A program made the translations under genes and the position numbers. From Phanerodontia chrysosporium (taxonomy: Eukaryota > Basidiomycota > Agaricomycetes > Polyporales > Phanerochaetaceae), in the NCBI GenBank assembly GCA_001910725.1, contig MJGA01000061.1, positions 1 through 64,000 on the forward strand: a stretch of DNA of 64,000 nucleotides. Direction: 5' to 3'. Below the pieces are notes generated by a model, which made no database searches, was not told where the DNA came from, and was given only the letters and a program-made list of their open reading frames with translations. Below, piece by piece: positions 41,153 to 53,484 of the stretch (its first letter is position 1; each line of letters begins with the position of its first letter).

Positions 41153-42195
41153 ACACGCTGTGCACTACTCTCTGCTTTTACATTCTGAACTAATTCTATT
41201 GTTTGATAACGGACAAGGCTTAGCATTGAGGGAGCGACCGCAGTCTTGGCGGTCATTCCTACTCACCTGCCTAATACGGTGACATCGCTTTTGTGATGCG
41301 CATTAGGCGCCAGAAGACCCACCTGCGAGCCGCATTCACGTTCAGCATGTTCGCCAAGTCACCCCCATCTTCCAGTTGACCCTCGACTACCCACCACGTC
41401 TCGCTTTCTGCGCAGAGCATGACAGGGTTCCGAGGCCGAGTCTTCTTCCAAGTGCTGCGTCCAGCTGCTCGCCAAAAATACCCGTGCCAACTTTCGCGGC
41501 GAGTGAGCACCGAATCCGTGCTTTATGCTATGCGTAGCTAACCAAACTTACGCATTGTGCATTCTTAGCGCGAGCGTGCTAAGCTCTCTTTTGTGAGCGA
41601 CTGAATGGATTGGACGTGCCCTGATCCCGCGGGCCAGCGCCCGGGGACCCGAGTAATGTTTCCATGAACCGCCACCGCCACGACGAGACAATTGCTAACC
41701 CTAACTCAGGTGCTAAACTCGTTCCTCGCGCCACCGGAACGCGCACCATCGCGCGGCCGAACCTTGTCGCCCCACTGCGACTCCGGAACGAACCACGCTA
41801 GCGACCGGCCGCCCGTCTCACAGACCCTTGGTGCGCTAGTGGACTAATCCAAGACCGGCGATGGCCAGCATGGATCTATTCCGCCTTGTTGCGAGGGATA
41901 TGAATCACTCAAAGCGAAGATGCCGGAATTCCTTACGATCGAACGGACCGCTCGCGTGGTGTTGCGGTCTACCCGCTGCGGACGAGGCGACCATCTGCGG
42001 CATCCCCAACTATGCAGAGTATGTACTGGTCTCGCACTGTAACGCTCATCTGCTCAATCCATCCCGTTCAGCCCCTCCATACTTGTACCGCCCTGGTTTA
42101 GGACATGTCACCCCAGAGACCGGACGATGCCGACGGTGGTCTTCCCCACTTCCAACAAACGGTGATCCTGCTTATTTCGACATACGTCCCATGCC
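41153..42195. other. Intergenic upstream of the A-T-R reductase
   Basis: No supported gene; a short unsupported plus-strand frame lies at 41861-42223. One AACCCTAAC telomere-like word at about 41697 is isolated. Confidence 0.4.
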
Positions 42196-42208
42196 ATATA
42201 TATATACA
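42196..42208 (+). promoter_or_regulatory. TATA box of the adenylate-forming reductase gene
   Basis: ATATATATATACA about 65-75 bp upstream of ATG 42273, which itself sits in a good ACCATGG context. Confidence 0.65.
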
Positions 42209-42272
42209 TTGGACGGGGTGTAGTGTCGATGCTCCCAGCACTATCCACTTTCCTCTGCGATCTCCATTCACC

Positions 42273-45200
42273 ATGGCCATCACAACCGCATCTGGCGAAT
42301 CCTACCCGGTGACGTTCATACGCCCCACGTTCGACGTCTCGAAACCCAGAAAGGCCGAGGACGGCTACCTGCAGTCGCTTCCCGACCTCGTCGAGTTCAA
42401 CGCGACGTACAACGGCAACCACCTCTTCTGCGCCCAGCATGGCACCGCCCTCTCTGCACCGCCGTGCTTCATCACCCATGGCGAGCTCCACGATGCCGTG
42501 CTACGCGCTTCGGCCTGGCTTGCCCTGCAGGGTCTTGCGGAGCGGCCGCACACCGCGGAGGGCAAAGTCGTCAAGTCGCACCCTGTCGCGATGCTCATGG
42601 CAAGCGACGTCGCATGGTTCATCACCTTTGTGGCTCTGCTGCGTCTGGGCGTTCCGGTGAGTGACTGCGTCCCCAGCGCACGCGGATGGGCCCTGACACC
42701 TGGACATCTTCTGCCAGGTCCTGTGCATGTCCGCTCGCCTGTCCCCGCAGGCGGTCGTCCACCTGATGCGGAGAACGAGCGCGAAGGCGGTCCTTGTGTC
42801 CCCGCAACTTGACGCCCTGGCGAGCGAATCGCAGGCCCTGCTACGCGAGGGCAATCGCCAAGGCCCTTCGCCAACATTTCACCACGTGCCGGCATATACA
42901 GAGTTTCTGAACCCTGCGAGCGCACTCGACCCGGCGAGTGTCCCCCCGCCGCCGAGGCAGTCTGACCATACCGACCGGAACGTGGTCATTTTGCATTCTT
43001 CCGGAACGACCGGTGAGCAAAACATGTCACCTTGTCTGAGTAACCGATTCATGAAGGCCGTACAACAAGGTCTGCCGAAGCCAATCTTCCACTCGCATGC
43101 TTACCTACTCGGCTACTGTGCGTGCCACGAGCTCGCACCCGAGCAAGTGGACGACGCGCTGAATGTCTCGACGCTTCCGCTGTTCCACGTAAGCTCCGCT
43201 CATGATGTCCGTCGTACATTGCGATGCTGACGTCCACAACAGGGATTCGGCCTCTTGGCACCCTGCTTGTCCCTGTCGATCGGGCTACCATTTGCCCTGC
43301 CTGCGTCGACGACGATTCCTACTGGACCATCTACATACGAGATCCTGCATTCCTCGGGCGCCACATCCCTGCTCACCGTCCCCTCGATCCTGGAGGAGCT
43401 CTACCAGCTCCCCGATGGCCGAGGCATCGAGGCGCTGCAGCGCCTACAATTCGTCGCGGTCGGCGGCGCCCCGATGAAGCACTCCGTCGCGAGGGCCCTC
43501 GCCGGCGCGGGCGTCCCGCTGCTGAACCACTGGGGCGTCACCGAGATTGGCGCCATCGCGCCCATCGCGGTCCCGGGGCCCGACACGGACTGGCGGTACC
43601 TGCGCCTGCGCCGCGACCTCGCTCTACGCGTCGAGCCCGTGCACGACCCGCCCGAGGGCTTCGTGCGCCTCGTCGGCCGCGCGCCCCTCGCGGAGGAGGA
43701 TTTCCCCGTCGCGGACCTTCTGACACGCAACCCGGCAAACCAGCACGAGTTCGCGATCGCGGGCCGCGCGGACGACCTCGTCGTGCTCGCCACCGGCGAG
43801 AAAGTACGTCCGCACGCGCTCGAGGCCCGGGCGGCCGAGCACCCCGCGGTGCGCGCCGCTCTCGCGGTCGGGGCCGGACGCTTGCAGCTCGCCCTCCTCC
43901 TCGAAGCCGCGCCACACATTCCGCTCGACGTCGCAGACGAGGCCGCTGTTCGAGCATATGTCGACGACGTCTGGCCATCCGTCGATGAGGGGAATGCGGA
44001 GACGGACGGTCATGCGCGCGTCGCGCGGGAGATGGTGCTCGTCACGCACCCCAGCATTAAGCCGCTGCTGCGCACGGCCAAAGGTAGCATTCCACGCAGC
44101 TCGAACGCAGAACACTTCAAGGACGAGCTTGATGCTCTGTACGCCCGCGCCGACATCGCTGGCGCAGAGCAGCTCCCGCTCGGCGACCCTGACGCACTTC
44201 TCGAGGCGGTCAGGACGGCCGTGCGCGCCGCGTACACCATCCCGAGGGCTATCAGCGACGGCGACGACTTTTTTGAGCGCGGCATGGACTCGCTCCAGGC
44301 GACGATGCTTCGGCGGAGGTTGAACGCGGCCGTCCTTCGGTCCTCTCACGGACAGACCCCCAGACCATTGCCACTCGACGTCGTCTACGCCCACTCGTCG
44401 ACCAACCGGCTGTGCAAGGCTATCCAGGAGCATTGTGGCCAGGAAAGCGCAGAGACCGACCGTATCGCGCACATGAACAATGTTGCCGAAGAATACGTTC
44501 GGAAGGTGGCTGAGCTTCGCCCTGCCCAAGAGCTGGCTCCACTCCTTGACTTGGCCGAGGGCGCGATCGTACTGCTTACCGGCAGCACCGGTAGCCTTGG
44601 CAGCGCCCTGCTTTACGAGCTCGCCTCATCGCCGGCCGTCGCCAAGATATACGCCCTTAACCGCTCGGGTGGTCGGTCACTGCGTGAACGGCAGGAGGCT
44701 GGACTGCAGAAGCTTGGCGCCGCGGTAGGCGACAACCATTGGGGTAGGGTGGTGCTCCTGGAGGGCGAGCTCAGTCAGCGACAATTCGGGCTGTCCGCAG
44801 GGATATACAGCGAGCTGCGGCAAGTCACCCACATCATCCACAACGGTGAGTCTGGACAAGCCATTCTTTCGATCACGGTCTGACACGTCTCCCCAGCCTG
44901 GCCGATGGACTTCAACCGCACACTCGACTCCTTCCGGCTCCATCTCGACGCCGCGACACACATGGTGCAGCTCGCGCTCGACAGCACCGCCGCGGCGCCC
45001 GTCAAGCTCCTCTTCGCGTCTTCCATTGCCGTCGTCGGGCGGCACCCGCTCACCGCGAGCGCGACGCCGATCCCTGAGGCGCCCCTCGCGGGCCCGCGCG
45101 CCGTCGACGCGTTCGGGTACGCCGAGGCGAAGTGGGTGTGCGAACGCATGTTCGCGCAGGCGGGCGCGGCGTTCGCAGGCAGGGTCAACGCGACGAGCGT

Positions 45201-45776
45201 GCGCATCGGGCAGATGACGGGCGCAGAGCCGAGGGGCGTGTGGAACGCCGCGGAGCACATCCCGATGCTCGTCAAGTCGTGCGTCGCGGTCGGGCACCTG
45301 CCAGATATCCCTGGAGTGCGTGTTCGCTCGCTGCCGCTTGCCGTCCGTGCCTGACCGGCTCTGTTCGTTGTGGGCAGCACGCGTCCTGGATCCCCGTGAA
45401 CCGCGCCGCCCGCGCCTTGTCCGAAGTCCTCTTCTCCGCTGCGTCGCCGTGTGTCGTCCACCTGGAGAATCCCGCGCGGCAGCCGTGGGCTGCTATCCTG
45501 GAGGCCGTCGGTGCTGCGCTGGGGCTTCCGCAGGCCCGGCTGCCGTATGCGGAGTGGCTCGACCGCGTGAAGGCGCACCCGGACCCCGAGACGAACCCGT
45601 GCTCGAAGATCGTCACATTCCTTGAGCACGAGTTCCTCCGTATGGCGACGGGGAGGGTCGTGCTCGACACCACGCAGGCGCGAGCGATCTCCCCGACGTT
45701 GAACGCATCGACTGCAGTGAGTGCAGAGCAGGTTCAGGCGTACGTGGAACACTGGAGACGAGAGAAATTCATGTAG
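42273..45776 (+). CDS. NRPS-like adenylate-forming reductase (A-T-R)
   Basis: Predicted to activate a carboxylic acid as AMP ester, tether it to a carrier protein and reduce it with NADPH to an aldehyde. Exons 42273-42656, 42718-43012, 43070-43188, 43243-44845, 44897-45315 and 45378-45776 keep frame and give 1,072 aa. Adenylation domain: core A3 HSSGTTGLPKPIFHSH, LLNHWGVTEIGAIAP, and the A8-like FAIAGRADDLVVLATGEKV. Carrier domain at about 610-680 with GMDSLQATMLRRRLN (phosphopantetheine Ser). Reductase with the Rossmann motif VLLTGSTGSLGSALL, LFASSIAVVG and a catalytic FGYAEAKWVCER (YxxxK). Intact. The acid substrate is unknown; the PKS at 22.6-28.5 kb could supply an aryl acid. Confidence 0.93.
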
Positions 45777-48700
45777 CGATATTCAGGAGGACGGGTTATG
45801 GAATCATCATTGCTATCAATGGCTTTGAGGGTAGAATCCATCGACCTGAACCGCAAGCTTCAACCCTAACTAGCACTATCAAAACGGATCATGGGACCGC
45901 CGCGGAGACGGCTCCTAAGAGACGATAGCTCCATCTCGGACGATAACCAAGTAATTCGACCAACCGTCAGTGACGCAACTAAGTGTACCTCTTTTCAAGC
46001 TGGCATCCGAGCGCATGAAGCGTGATGATAAGAAGACATGTACATGTGCAGTACTGCTTCTGGCCCGCAGACCTCGAACGAAAATCAGTGAAGGTAACTG
46101 CGAGAACTTTTCCAATGCAGATGCATCGGGTCTGCACAAGGCTCCCATTTGTGCTGACTCGCCCTGCATTCTACGCGGTCGTGGCTCATAAAACTCTCGC
46201 CAGCTATCAAGTCCGAGTCTAGCTGTGTGGAAAACCATCAGACCGCGATAGCTCACCAGCACAAAACGGAGGAGAGATAGGCAAAAAGCGCAAGCAGAAC
46301 CGGAGCGTGAGGCGGAGGATGGCCGTAACAGCGTTATGTCACGTCTCGAGTCACGACCGATATCCGCCTGCGAGCATGCTGCTCGTTGAAAGATCTACAG
46401 CCAGGCACCCTGACAGATGAACTCTCGCTTTGTTTGCAGATAGTGCTGCAACGCTCCATAGACAGATGAGCAACCAGAGCTCCAGGAGGCTCTGCAAGAC
46501 ATCCAGCACACTGTCACGGCTCGCGCAAGCGGACCCGCGCAGAGGGCACGCCTGACGATGAGTGCAGCCGGCCCAACATGCCTCGGCACCAGGTCCAATG
46601 GTTGGTACTCACTGCGCTCTCCAAATGCTCTGACACGGCTACTGACAAACTGTCATTCTAGGTGCTGCAGCAGACGGTCAGGGCTGTACACGCTGCTCTG
46701 AGTCAGTTTGAGGGGGAACTCGCTATGGCATGCGTGCGAAGCTCTGGTGAGGTGGCTGGCCGCGATCTGGGCCGCGAAGATTGCGGGGCGCAGCGTCTGC
46801 GGGCGCCACCGCATTGTCCTGACGGGCCCGAAGCCAGACCCTGGCGCGACGGTGCTCTCGGCCGTAAGCCTGGCACGTCTCTTGCAACGTGCGCACAGAG
46901 CGCCGCTGATTGCTCTGCAAAGTTTCGTCTAGTCAATCACCGAGGCTCCCGGGCGCTCTTCGGGACATGGCTACAAATTGTCAACCCTGCCACGTCGGCA
47001 CGAAAACGATCGCGCAGGCGGCTCCTCCGGCAAGGTTCTTGCTCGACACTTGCACGGGTTTACGGACGTGGATAGTTCTATCGGTGATGGTGAACCTTCG
47101 CCTCCAGGAGAAGCTCGTTCCTGTCGCGTACGATCGCTGGCAACTTTCCGGCGGTGGTGGCTTCTCGGTCGCTTGTCAAATGGACACTGGCCCTCGCCGC
47201 ACCGCCGCAGTGCACGCCAAGCACGACATTGCTACGACCACCCAGCGGCGTCACACCGCCAATTTTTCCTACCTATGCAGCATGTCGACTGTCGAGTCGA
47301 TTTTGATAATCGTCTCGCGCCATCACAATGGCGTGCTTGATCACGGAAGGTTGGGCTGCCATCTACGTCGCGCTTTGATATTCCGTGCTGGCTTCGCGGC
47401 CGATGACATCGCTCGCCATGCGCTGCGGCCGTGTGTGACGGTGGCACGCGCCTGCATGGTCCGCTGCGCCACAAACTGCGTTGGGCCAGCCCGCTGGAAA
47501 GCGGCAGCGGCAGGCGCCGTCAGCAGACATTGTGTCCGACGCCACGGTACGCCTCGTGCCCAGTTTTCATTGCATTTCCCCACTGACCATGCTGCACAGG
47601 CGGCACTCGGCAGACCCAGCAAGAAAAGCCTGCCGAAGAGCTCCCGTGCCTGCGAGAACGGTGCGGTTCGGCCGGTTCTGAGCACGGACGGCTTCTGGTT
47701 TGCGACGCTGCTGTGGGTCGAAGGACGAACAGCTCCGGAAGCTCGCCTTGCGAGGCGTTCTGGATCGTGAGCACTGCCGAGCGAACGCTTCGATGAAGCC
47801 TGACGTCACCCCAGAAATGTCTGCACTGCAAGGCGACGATGTTGAGAGGCCTAGAGGTCGGCACGGCGACTGGTGTCGGCTATATGCCTTGCTTACGGGG
47901 ATACGGTGCGGATCGAAGGGCTCGACGCGCGGCAGAATCTGCCTTGGCGGATCGCCCCGCGCACCACGGCCCGCAATCGCGGAATCGGCGCCCTTGTCTG
48001 GCGGAGAGAGGACGGTGTAGGCAGGAACACGGCCCTATATGCACAGGACAATTCTTGGGCTGCACAACGATAGACCGTGCGCGATCGGTGGCGAATATGC
48101 CCCTGGCGATGAGGACGGGGCCTAGTCCAGGCCGTACGGTCGCGCCCTACGCCGGAGGTACGGTGGCCGCACTAGCAGTGCAAGCGGACGTCGGCTATGG
48201 AGTGCTCGGGCGGACTTACCGACTTCAGTTAGTACGTCTATCGTTCAAGGGTGACTCTGCATCGTGACCGCTCGCTGACCTAACAATAAACAGCCAAGGG
48301 TGCGGGGCGCGGACGATTCTCCCCTCCTAATGACTTGCCCTCCCGGCACATTCGAGGGTCACAGGAGACCGTAATTGATCGTATGTACCGTACTTTCTTT
48401 CTTGGGCGCGGCTGCCTCATTACTTCCTCAAGACCACTGCCAGGCATGCTGAGACAACGAGGACGTTCTGCGCAGCAATTCCCTCGTTGTCCTCTTCCTT
48501 GAAACGCCCTCTACCGGACTATCCGCACTCCGCCTTGCCCGGAACTCGCTTGTATTTTGGGGACGTCGGTATGATGCGCCACATGTGGCTGTCTGTCGCG
48601 GCAAGCGACCGCGACTAAACCTCACACTCGGAGGGCGCTCATCACCGCCCATTGAGTGGAAGCGACGCGTGACGTTGGGACAAGGTACGTGCCGTGTGGC

Positions 48701-49855
48701 GTCCTTGTCGTCATACGCGACTGAACCCGCCGCTTACGCAGCGTGCCCGAAAACAACGGGATACCCGCGATGCTGGGGGTGCATGTGGGCCGCACACGGG
48801 CTGCGAGCACTCTCTGCCTAGAGTTTGACGCCGCCGCGAAGATCACGCATTTCTACAATACTCACTGCGGGCGGCGCGGAACTCGGGAGAACAGGCTTCC
48901 TGTCCTTACAGCATATGGGAACGGCTTCTGCCATCTCGCAGCTGCAACGCGGCCGTCTGGCGTACCGCAGCAATCGGCGTTCTCGGCTTTACCTTTGGCG
49001 TCGTACCTCTAACGTGGCGGCGGCCATTCGTGCAGTGAACGGCCTTCCTTCTCTCGCACCGCGGCGCATATCCAGGGTCAGTCCATCCCGCGAAACATCT
49101 GCATCTGTGCTTGCTAACAATCTACGATGGACAGCTTCTGTCAGGGCTACCTACAGCCCTTCGGCATCTACTTCTTGGACCGTGTCTGCGCAGCCCCGTG
49201 CACGGCAGCCTCGAGGATTCACGACAGGAGTTTTGCCCATGGGGACCGGAAGGGAAGAGTGGCTCTGCTCATTCCCCTGTATTATTCGTTGACAAGGGGG
49301 TCCGATGCTGGCTGCTGTCAGACCCTGCGCGCGCTTCTCCGAACGGTCGGTGGTCCTATGCAGCACGGACGACGGGATCCGCGGGAAAGCGCGTCCTCCG
49401 AAGGCCGCATGTTTCACGCATCTTACATGGCGGAACATGGCGTATCCGGCAGGACGCTGCACGTACGCGCCCACGCTGGCATGGCTCGCGCAGCTAACCC
49501 GGCACGAGAAGCAGGCGTCCTATCTGCAGGCACAGCGCACGGCCAGCAGCGCTGGGCGCCGCCGGCGGCAGAACCCGCACGCCGCTTATCAAAGGCGCGC
49601 CGGGGCGTGCGTGCGTCGACGCAGCAGCCCTTATGTCGCCGACAGAGGGTGCCGCAGAGGGGCCTGCAGCGCGCACGCACGGGCACGGCCCCTGTCAGCG
49701 CGGCCGCACTTCCGCCACCCGGGGCCCTGCCAGTGCGAGAGGCCCGTGCGAGCACGCCGCGTCCGCGCACGGCCGCGGCGCCTGCGGCCCTTCGCACTGC
49801 GTCCTGGCGCGCGCGCGCAGGCCTGGCGTGATGCGAGGGCGATCTCAGCCGCGCC
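45777..49855. other. 4 kb without a recognisable gene
   Basis: Numerous overlapping frames on both strands, none with a known motif or a consistent intron pattern. Composition is mixed. Could hold untranslated RNA genes or decayed repeats that I cannot identify by eye. Confidence 0.35.
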
Positions 49856-49970
49856 GCGGCCACCTATATGAGCCTGGGGGCTTCCCCCCGCGAGCACCGA
49901 TCGACGTTGCTCTCTCCGCCGCCGACACAGCGTCCAGATCTCAAACGCATCCTAGACGGCCCCACCCCCC

Positions 49971-51426
49971 ATGGACACTGTGCAGATGCCCCGCCCGCGC
50001 AGACACTCGGCTGTGCCCGCGCACCCGTGGGACTCCCCCGCCCGCACAGACGACCCGCCGCGCCGCGGCGGACCCCGCCCGCGGTCCGCGCCCCCGGTCG
50101 AGAACGTCTGGCTCGCGCAGCCCGCCCGCGCGGCGTGCGCCGGCGACGGCAGCGACGACACCCAGAGCGAGGGCACGTCGCCCGCGAGCTCGACGGAGAG
50201 CTCGCCGCCCTCGACCCGGCCGTCCTCGTGAGTTCGCGCCTGCCTATGCCCGCACCTCCCGCGCAGCACGCCTGACCCGAAACTCGGTTGCCCACGCCAG
50301 GCCTCCCGTCGCGCCCGCCGCGCGCAAGCCCACGTCGCACGCGCCGCCGCATGTCGCGGGCCTCCGCGCGCCGCTTGCGCACGCCCGCGCGCCGGGCGAC
50401 GCGCGACCCCGCCCGCTGTACGTCGTGCTCGAGCGCGCGTCGATGGAGCTCTGCCGCGCGCCGCCGCCCGCCACGCACGGCCGCCACGCGAAGCAGAAGC
50501 CGACGCTGCTGACGTGCGACGACCACCAGGGCCTGCTTGTGCGCATGGGCCGCGAGGTCAGCGACGCGCGGCCGGACATCACGCACCAGGTCAGCCCCGG
50601 CTCTGGCTCGCGTTTCGCTCCGTGCACACACACACCCTCGCTCACGCCATGTCGCACCACCAGTGTCTGCTCACGCTGCTCGACTCGCCCCTGAACAAGG
50701 CCGGGCTCCTGAAAATATTTATCCACACGACGCAGGACCTGCTTATCGCGGTGCACCCCGACGTCCGGATCCCGCGCACGTACAAACGCTACAGCGGTCT
50801 CATGGGTGCGTGCTACCCGGTGTCTCCCAGGCGAGCGGTGCGTCCGGGGGGCTGACACTCGATGCAGTGCAGCTCCTGCAGCACGGCGAAATCCGCGGCG
50901 TGAGCGACGCGCAGGTGCTCATGCGCATCCTCGACGTGAGTTCTCCGCTGCCTCCCGGCGAGGCGCCGCGGCTTCCTTTCCGTCCTCTGCGGGGAAACGC
51001 TGAACGCGGGGCTCGCCACAGCATCCCGTCGCACACTACCTGCCGCCAAACACGGTCAAGCTCGGTGAGTCGCCGGGGGCACCTGCCGCAGCCCACGCAG
51101 CCCACTCACCGCGCGCTGCGTCTTCCGCCAGCACTCTCGGCAGAGGGCAGCATCGTGCCGGCGCCCGAGCTCGTGCGCCGCGTGCCGCCGGCGCACGCGC
51201 TCGCGCTCTTCGTCGGCGCGCACGCCAAGGGCCCGGACGACTTTGCGGCAGGCGTCGTCGAGGGCCGCGTGAGCGTGAGCAGCTACGCGCTCAGCGCGTC
51301 CGTCGTGTGTGGCAAGGTACGGCGGTCCTCCTTCGCCCTGGCGCTCCGCGCGCACGTCGGACGCGCCATGCTGACCCGCCGTCGCAGGTGTGCTGCGCGA
51401 TGGAGGATCTACTCGGGATCGTGTAG
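49971..51426 (+). CDS. EMG1: EMG1/NEP1 18S rRNA pseudouridine N1-methyltransferase
   Basis: SPOUT-class methyltransferase acting on a pseudouridine of 18S rRNA in the small-subunit processome. Exons 49971-50227, 50301-50589, 50664-50805, 50868-50935, 51022-51064, 51132-51316 and 51388-51426 sum to 340 aa. A disordered Pro/Arg/Ser-rich N-terminus of about 115 residues precedes the conserved core: [109 protein letters not shown] and the final [11 protein letters not shown]. The match to eukaryotic Nep1 is close throughout. An essential nucleolar housekeeping gene; a TATA-like TATATGAG lies at about 49864. Confidence 0.93.
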
Positions 51427-53484
51427 CGTCTGCGCTCGTCTCCGCGCCGCGCCGCGTGCTGTTGGGTGGGGCACGAGACGGTGCTTGGCCCCGACGTCGC
51501 ATCGGACGGTGCGGTGCGCGGGTTGGGACTGTCGGTAGGGCAGGGGAGCAGGCATAATTGCGTAGGGCACTGCCATCGTTGTACTGTTACGGCTACGGGG
51601 GCCCCAGGCGGCGGGACGCCCAGCAAATCCGAGACACCCACATTGCGCTTTCAGGCAGGCGTGCACGGAAACGGGCTGGCGGTTGCGACGGACACTGCGC
51701 TGCGCAGGGGGCGTGCCTTTTGGTGATGTATGTGCGTAGTCTGTGTCCGCGTGGGACGATGATCTCATGCAGTACCGCGTCCGACGTTCTGTGCGATCGC
51801 AGGGGCGCGGGGAAGACGGGTGGGAACAGCAGAGGATGACGGCGACGAGGGAGAGAGGGCGAGGCCCGTGCGGGCAGGCCTGCTGTGTCGAGTGAGGCCA
51901 TGCTGTGCTGGTGCTGTCAGGACGGATGATAGGTGCCAGCGGGCGTGCAATGCACGCAGCGGGAGTTTTCTGGGGTTGGTTCGTAAATAAATCCGATGGT
52001 AGCACGGAGAAGACATTAGAGGAATGCGGGAAACATACCTCGATTGGGGGCAGTGGCCCTTCGGAGCTTGAGGGGGGTCGGGGGATCGCTCCATTGGAAT
52101 GGTTTGGGTGCCGCGAGCGCAGGACGCGCGAAAGTCGCTATGGCTGGCGCAAAGAGGCGGATCGCAGCAAAGCAAGTACCAACACCCGCACGGTCTCTGC
52201 AAAAATTTCGTGCGCACCGTTCTCCTGCGACGACGGGGAGCAAGGAGCGCGGGCGGTTAATGCGGCGGGGAGATCGGTTCGGTTCGCCGGCGGCGGTCAA
52301 GCGAACCGTGCCCGGGCGTCCGCGCAAGTGCTCCTGCTCCTGCCCAGTCCCCCTCGCTCGCCCTCGCCCCCTCGCCCTCGCCTTCGCCCTCGCCTTCGAG
52401 AAAGAAGGTCATGCCTGCTGCCCGAGCGTCGAGCTCCGTGCACGGCGGTATTGCTGTGCTGGCCTGGAGCACGACTTGTGCGCTGAATAAACTGTTCGTC
52501 ATGGACAGGGCAAGCATCAGCGGGGCTTTCTCATACGTGCCTATAGTTGGCTGCGACCAAGCCCCGACCGCTCCCGGAGGCGACGTCAGGCGGGGTGCAC
52601 CCTGAGCCTAGGCGGGCTCCTGCTTAGGAGAGGGCGATTGCTGCTTGTGACCGAGCAGTGCTCTGCGCATGGCAGAGCTTGGGAGCTATTCGTTCCGAGC
52701 GTGAGTAAACGTCCCAGCGGCTCTGCCGCACTACACGCGTGCCCCCCCCCCCATGCATCAGCCATGTTTCGCCGTAGTCCAGAACGCGGCGGCGTGCGTG
52801 CACGCCTCGTCGTCATCTTCCAGCCGCTGCACAGGCTGATATCACATGTGCCCAAAGCGGGCAGGGAGGGCGATAAGCTGCCTTCGAGATCTCCTCGGGG
52901 ACTTTGACTGGCGCAGGCGAGGCCCGCAGCCGCCGCGGTAGGGCGAGCTGGCGAGTGCAAAAGCCCTGCAGAAGAGAGAGAGAGCGCGCGGGCCCCCCCT
53001 CCAGGCTATTTTCTTCCTGTGACCTGGGATAGCAACGGATGTGGGCTGCAGTTCTTCCGACGAGCGAGAAAAGGAGGAGGGTGTACCGGCGAACTGGGTC
53101 CGTATCAGACCCTGTTCCGCCGACCAATGGACGAGGAGAGTGATGCCAATTGCAGACTTGCTTGATCGTCTCTGCTGGGGTGTGACGTGGGCCTTCTAGC
53201 GCGTGGTAGGCCTGCTGTCTCATACCATCAAGCTTTACGCCCATATGTTTGTCCCTTATTGAGATCCATAGCGAGATGTGCTTATTGCGATATTATTGAC
53301 ATGCCAAGCGTCCCCGACTTCCTGTCATGTTCGGAGGTGAAAAGCAAATGCCACTGGTACTACAAGAACGACCGCTTCTCGCCAGCATCCCATCACTTTA
53401 CCCTGTCCCTCCAGCAACACTACTAGCACCGTGGTTGCGCTTCTCCCTAGCGTGCTAGCGTCGACATCAGCAGCAGTAGGAGGC
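51427..53484. other. Intergenic between EMG1 and the Myb gene
   Basis: No gene supported. Contains a CCCTCGCC-type tandem tract at 52349-52399. Acts as the shared 3'/5' flank of two plus-strand genes. Confidence 0.4.
52349..52399. repeat. CCCTCGCC/CCTTCGCC tandem tract
   Basis: Imperfect 6 bp units of CCCTCG and CCTTCG, about eight repeats. Confidence 0.65.

Noticed and set aside
41690..41705. AACCCTAACTC telomere-like word
   Set aside because: A single isolated occurrence; not an array.
49633..50694. 353-codon frame overlapping EMG1
   Set aside because: Different phase from the conserved Nep1 exons; a GC-driven shadow.
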